Shown here in pieces: positions 11,801 through 12,502 of a DNA stretch of 12,502 nucleotides (position 1 is its first letter; every line of letters begins with the position of its first letter). The notes under the pieces are model-generated. The model had not been told where the DNA came from. It did no database searches and saw nothing but the letters and a program-made list of their open reading frames with translations. This stretch comes from Methanobacterium sp. Maddingley MBC34 (GTDB lineage: Archaea > Methanobacteriota > Methanobacteria > Methanobacteriales > Methanobacteriaceae): positions 1-12,502 of the forward strand of contig AMGN01000042.1 in assembly GCA_000309865.1 (NCBI GenBank). The letters are read 5' to 3'. The position numbers and the translations under genes were made by a program.

Positions 11801-12502
11801 TCATTGCGTGCGGTTAGGATTACGATAACGTTGTCCAAGTAGTTGACTGGGTTTGTGATTGGCACGATGTTGTAGTTATGGTTCACGAACTGGTCATAGT
11901 CTGCGTAGTACTTATCTAGAACTACATGTGCATAGGCGTTGGCAATGTAACTATCAGTGGCTTCGTTATTAGTTAGGTTTTGATCAAATGTTGTTGAAGA
12001 TGCAACTGCAATGTTGTCAACTATAGCGTTACCGTGTGCTGAGTTGGTGAAGTATAAGTATGCATTAACTGTTTCACCATTGAAGATCCCTATATTAAAT
12101 CCAGATACATCCAGAGTAAAGAGTCCGGTAACCTGATCGTAAGTCCAAAAGCCAGTGTTATACAAGTAATGTATAGTACTCCAGCTTGTAACCATATAGG
12201 AGTTAACTGTATCTAGCACGAAGCCTGCAGGTACTTGGTCAGTTAAGACAGCATTCTGTGCAGTATTCGGTCCCAGGTTGGTTACACTTATGTGGGCAAC
12301 CACAGTATCCAAGTAGTTAGCGTTGGTTATAGGTGTACCACTGGTGTCTTCCCACACTTTAGATGCAGCAAGATCTGCTGCAGCGTTGGCGATGTATGAA
12401 TCGGTTGCGTAGTTGTTTGTCACGTTCTGGTCGTATTGTGGTAGTGTCTGTGGGTCTACTCCTGCGGTGTTGGTTACTGTTGCTCCGCCGTTTGCGGTGT
12501 TG
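8842..12502 (-). CDS. Large DUF11-repeat cell-surface protein, C-terminal part (runs off right edge)
   Basis: The reading frame stays open to the window edge, so the N-terminus, signal peptide and promoter lie outside; 1219 residues are visible. A partial module is followed by eight DUF11 modules of about 120-165 residues, at roughly 40-190, 192-340, 339-502, 503-658, 659-788, 789-907, 908-1053 and 1054-1173. They share VTNNGPDTA..V.LTDTLP.G. A Ser/Thr/Pro linker leads to a hydrophobic segment (about 1196-1214) and terminal RRKP, consistent with a membrane-anchored extracellular protein. DUF11 modules are beta-sandwich domains common in archaeal adhesin-like and envelope proteins. Many modules end in a DQN..NN..TDSYIAN motif, several with N-glycosylation sequons (NVT, NLT, NMS). 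Only six Cys are visible. The coding strand is strongly A/C-rich, unlike its neighbours. A GTG at 12423 is not the start because conserved module sequence continues upstream of it. The binding target is unknown. Confidence 0.92.
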   Translation of the reverse strand, partial: NTANGGATVTNTAGVDPQTLPQYDQNVTNNYATDSYIANAAADLAASKVWEDTSGTPITNANYLDTVVAHISVTNLGPNTAQNAVLTDQVPAGFVLDTVNSYMVTSWSTIHYLYNTGFWTYDQVTGLFTLDVSGFNIGIFNGETVNAYLYFTNSAHGNAIVDNIAVASSTTFDQNLTNNEATDSYIANAYAHVVLDKYYADYDQFVNHNYNIVPITNPVNYLDNVIVILTARNEGPDPVTYLQVQDTWPAALVGTSEAWDHPDATTWNFFPWAPSGTVSWWPTNVVTLNPGDTFLTAIGATVSDSDTTITNTITTIAQTPMDPVGYDTASADLEVNAASDIEVEKEWEDTSGTEITEANYNQSIVADIEVTNNGPDTAYGVVLTDTLPEGFVLDTTMSHVTYNQLGQSWTLNGCAHWTYDTTTRLFTWYISQHLDAYGVGMLPGDANNCEVELYGTNTAHGGTTVTNTALVNPDPTLPDPLAQYDPDWSNNHDTASYTALAAADIDVDKVWEDTTGTAISSANYLTTVVAHITVTNNGPDAANGVVLTDTLPFGFDFDPANSWIFYGQEDSQRWSLEGCGHWTYDAVTRLFTWNINSHLWNALLPGAANACEVWLYGTNTAHAGWPVINTAGVNPINLPQLDQNWANNYATDSYIANPAADVAVTKDVDDATPDLGQLICFTIDAKNFGPDASWVTVNDVLPTGLVYNAATWATKGTYDILTHTWIVGWIGPGNFETLYLFATVNPGPNPPEKLTNTATINGYWWGFVPEYDQNMSNNVDTEDVFMPLAMVTIDKSVNVAIQNVGQNIIYTLTAHNGGPEDATNVLINDVLPAGLTYVSQSGDGTYAAGVWTINTINAFTDAVIHITATVGSSLAGTTVTNTATLHQLDQYDPFLGDTGSASFYVPSADVAVAKQFWNDTEFVNNNYNIVPITTANYLNKVIAAVKVTNNGPDTATNVVVKDTWPSELTSTGNWWVSWNNGVTWILNDPSYNPLNNEWAVGTVTTLNTFWLAIEGTVDDSDTNILNQADKTAQTEYDPVQANNHAEASIAVPPAAALELTKTVNNANPTLHDTVIFTMIVQNHGPDTATTVKVSDVLPAGLTYVSSSADFGSYDPTTGIWTIGNLPANTIAHLTITCTVEQTGTINNEAKVTSLTYDPELYPRSALVTVNVKAPASTPSQPTSVAAGTISMQTTGAPFVPLALGILLVFAGFATTRRKP
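10534..10563 (+). repeat. Module-boundary repeat of the DUF11 gene
   Basis: These 30 bases recur at 12388-12417 with one mismatch, 1854 bp away. They encode the inter-module motif NNYATDSYIA. A diverged form occurs near 11940. The boundary is the best conserved DNA between distant modules, which would help unequal recombination at module edges. Confidence 0.6.
10846..10872 (+). repeat. 27-bp exact repeat inside the DUF11 gene, copy 1
   Basis: This copy begins TGGTAGTGTGTCGGTTAGGA and is identical to 11338-11364, 492 bp away. Both encode the same part of neighbouring type-A modules (VVLTDTLP), so nucleotide identity reflects recent duplication or gene conversion between modules. Confidence 0.7.
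11338..11364 (+). repeat. 27-bp exact repeat inside the DUF11 gene, copy 2
   Basis: This is the second exact copy of the repeat at 10846-10872, in the preceding type-A module. The flanking sequence remains similar (GTCGGGTCCGTTGTTGGT follows in both) but diverges at several positions. Confidence 0.7.
12388..12417 (+). repeat. Module-boundary repeat of the DUF11 gene, distal copy
   Basis: This matches 10534-10563 at 29 of 30 bases and encodes the same boundary motif ahead of the first complete module in the window. Confidence 0.6.

Noticed and set aside
12421..12423. GTG as the start of the DUF11 protein
   Set aside because: The frame stays open to the window edge, and the upstream residues (GGATVTNTAGVD) continue a DUF11 module, so the codon is an internal Val.
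8842..12502. CRISPR array or other noncoding repeat array
   Set aside because: The repeats are long, diverged, in frame and explained by protein modules. There are no short identical repeats with regular unique spacers.

Overview
The window is from a methanogenic archaeon, most likely a mesophilic member of the Methanobacteriales close to Methanobacterium. The main reasons are a methanogen-type heterodisulfide reductase subunit HdrA, an archaeal RadA, a multi-OB-fold archaeal RPA, TATA-box promoters with AT-rich intergenic DNA, GGTGAT/GGAGG ribosome binding sites, and a large DUF11-type surface protein. As I recall it, the order hdrA - radA - RPA - leuC - leuD - leuB is that of the MTH1381-1388 region of Methanothermobacter thermautotrophicus, so most of the window is a conserved core locus.

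Layout. Positions 1-908 (minus) are the N-terminal 302 residues of HdrA, starting at TTG and running off the left edge. After a 400-bp gap with the hdrA promoter come radA (1312-2247, minus) and a six-OB-fold RPA (2358-4733, minus), two partners in recombination and replication placed head to tail. A 326-bp divergent promoter region (4734-5059) separates RPA from a small MarR-family regulator (5060-5497, plus). It holds three TATA boxes, a pair of perfect 12-bp direct repeats and a perfect 7-bp inverted repeat at the marR start site. Next, on the plus strand, are leuC, leuD and leuB (5605-8634), giving the isomerisation and oxidative decarboxylation steps of leucine biosynthesis. Each has its own leader, and leuD and leuB each have a TATA box. 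The small subunit carries a YLVL substrate loop, which argues for isopropylmalate rather than homoaconitate chemistry.

The right third (8842-12502, minus) is the C-terminal 1219 residues of a very large repeat protein, open at the window edge. It has eight complete DUF11 modules of three sequence subtypes in the order A-B-A-A-C-C-B-C, then a short linker, a membrane segment and a terminal RRKP. It is convergent with leuB, and a strong hairpin plus T-tract lies just downstream of its stop.

I see no CRISPR array, tRNA, rRNA or insertion sequence, and no clear new defence or mobile system. The most rewarding parts are the architecture of the DUF11 protein, the RPA/marR divergent control region, the extra duplicated OB fold in RPA, and a near-identical 14-bp motif upstream of hdrA and radA.
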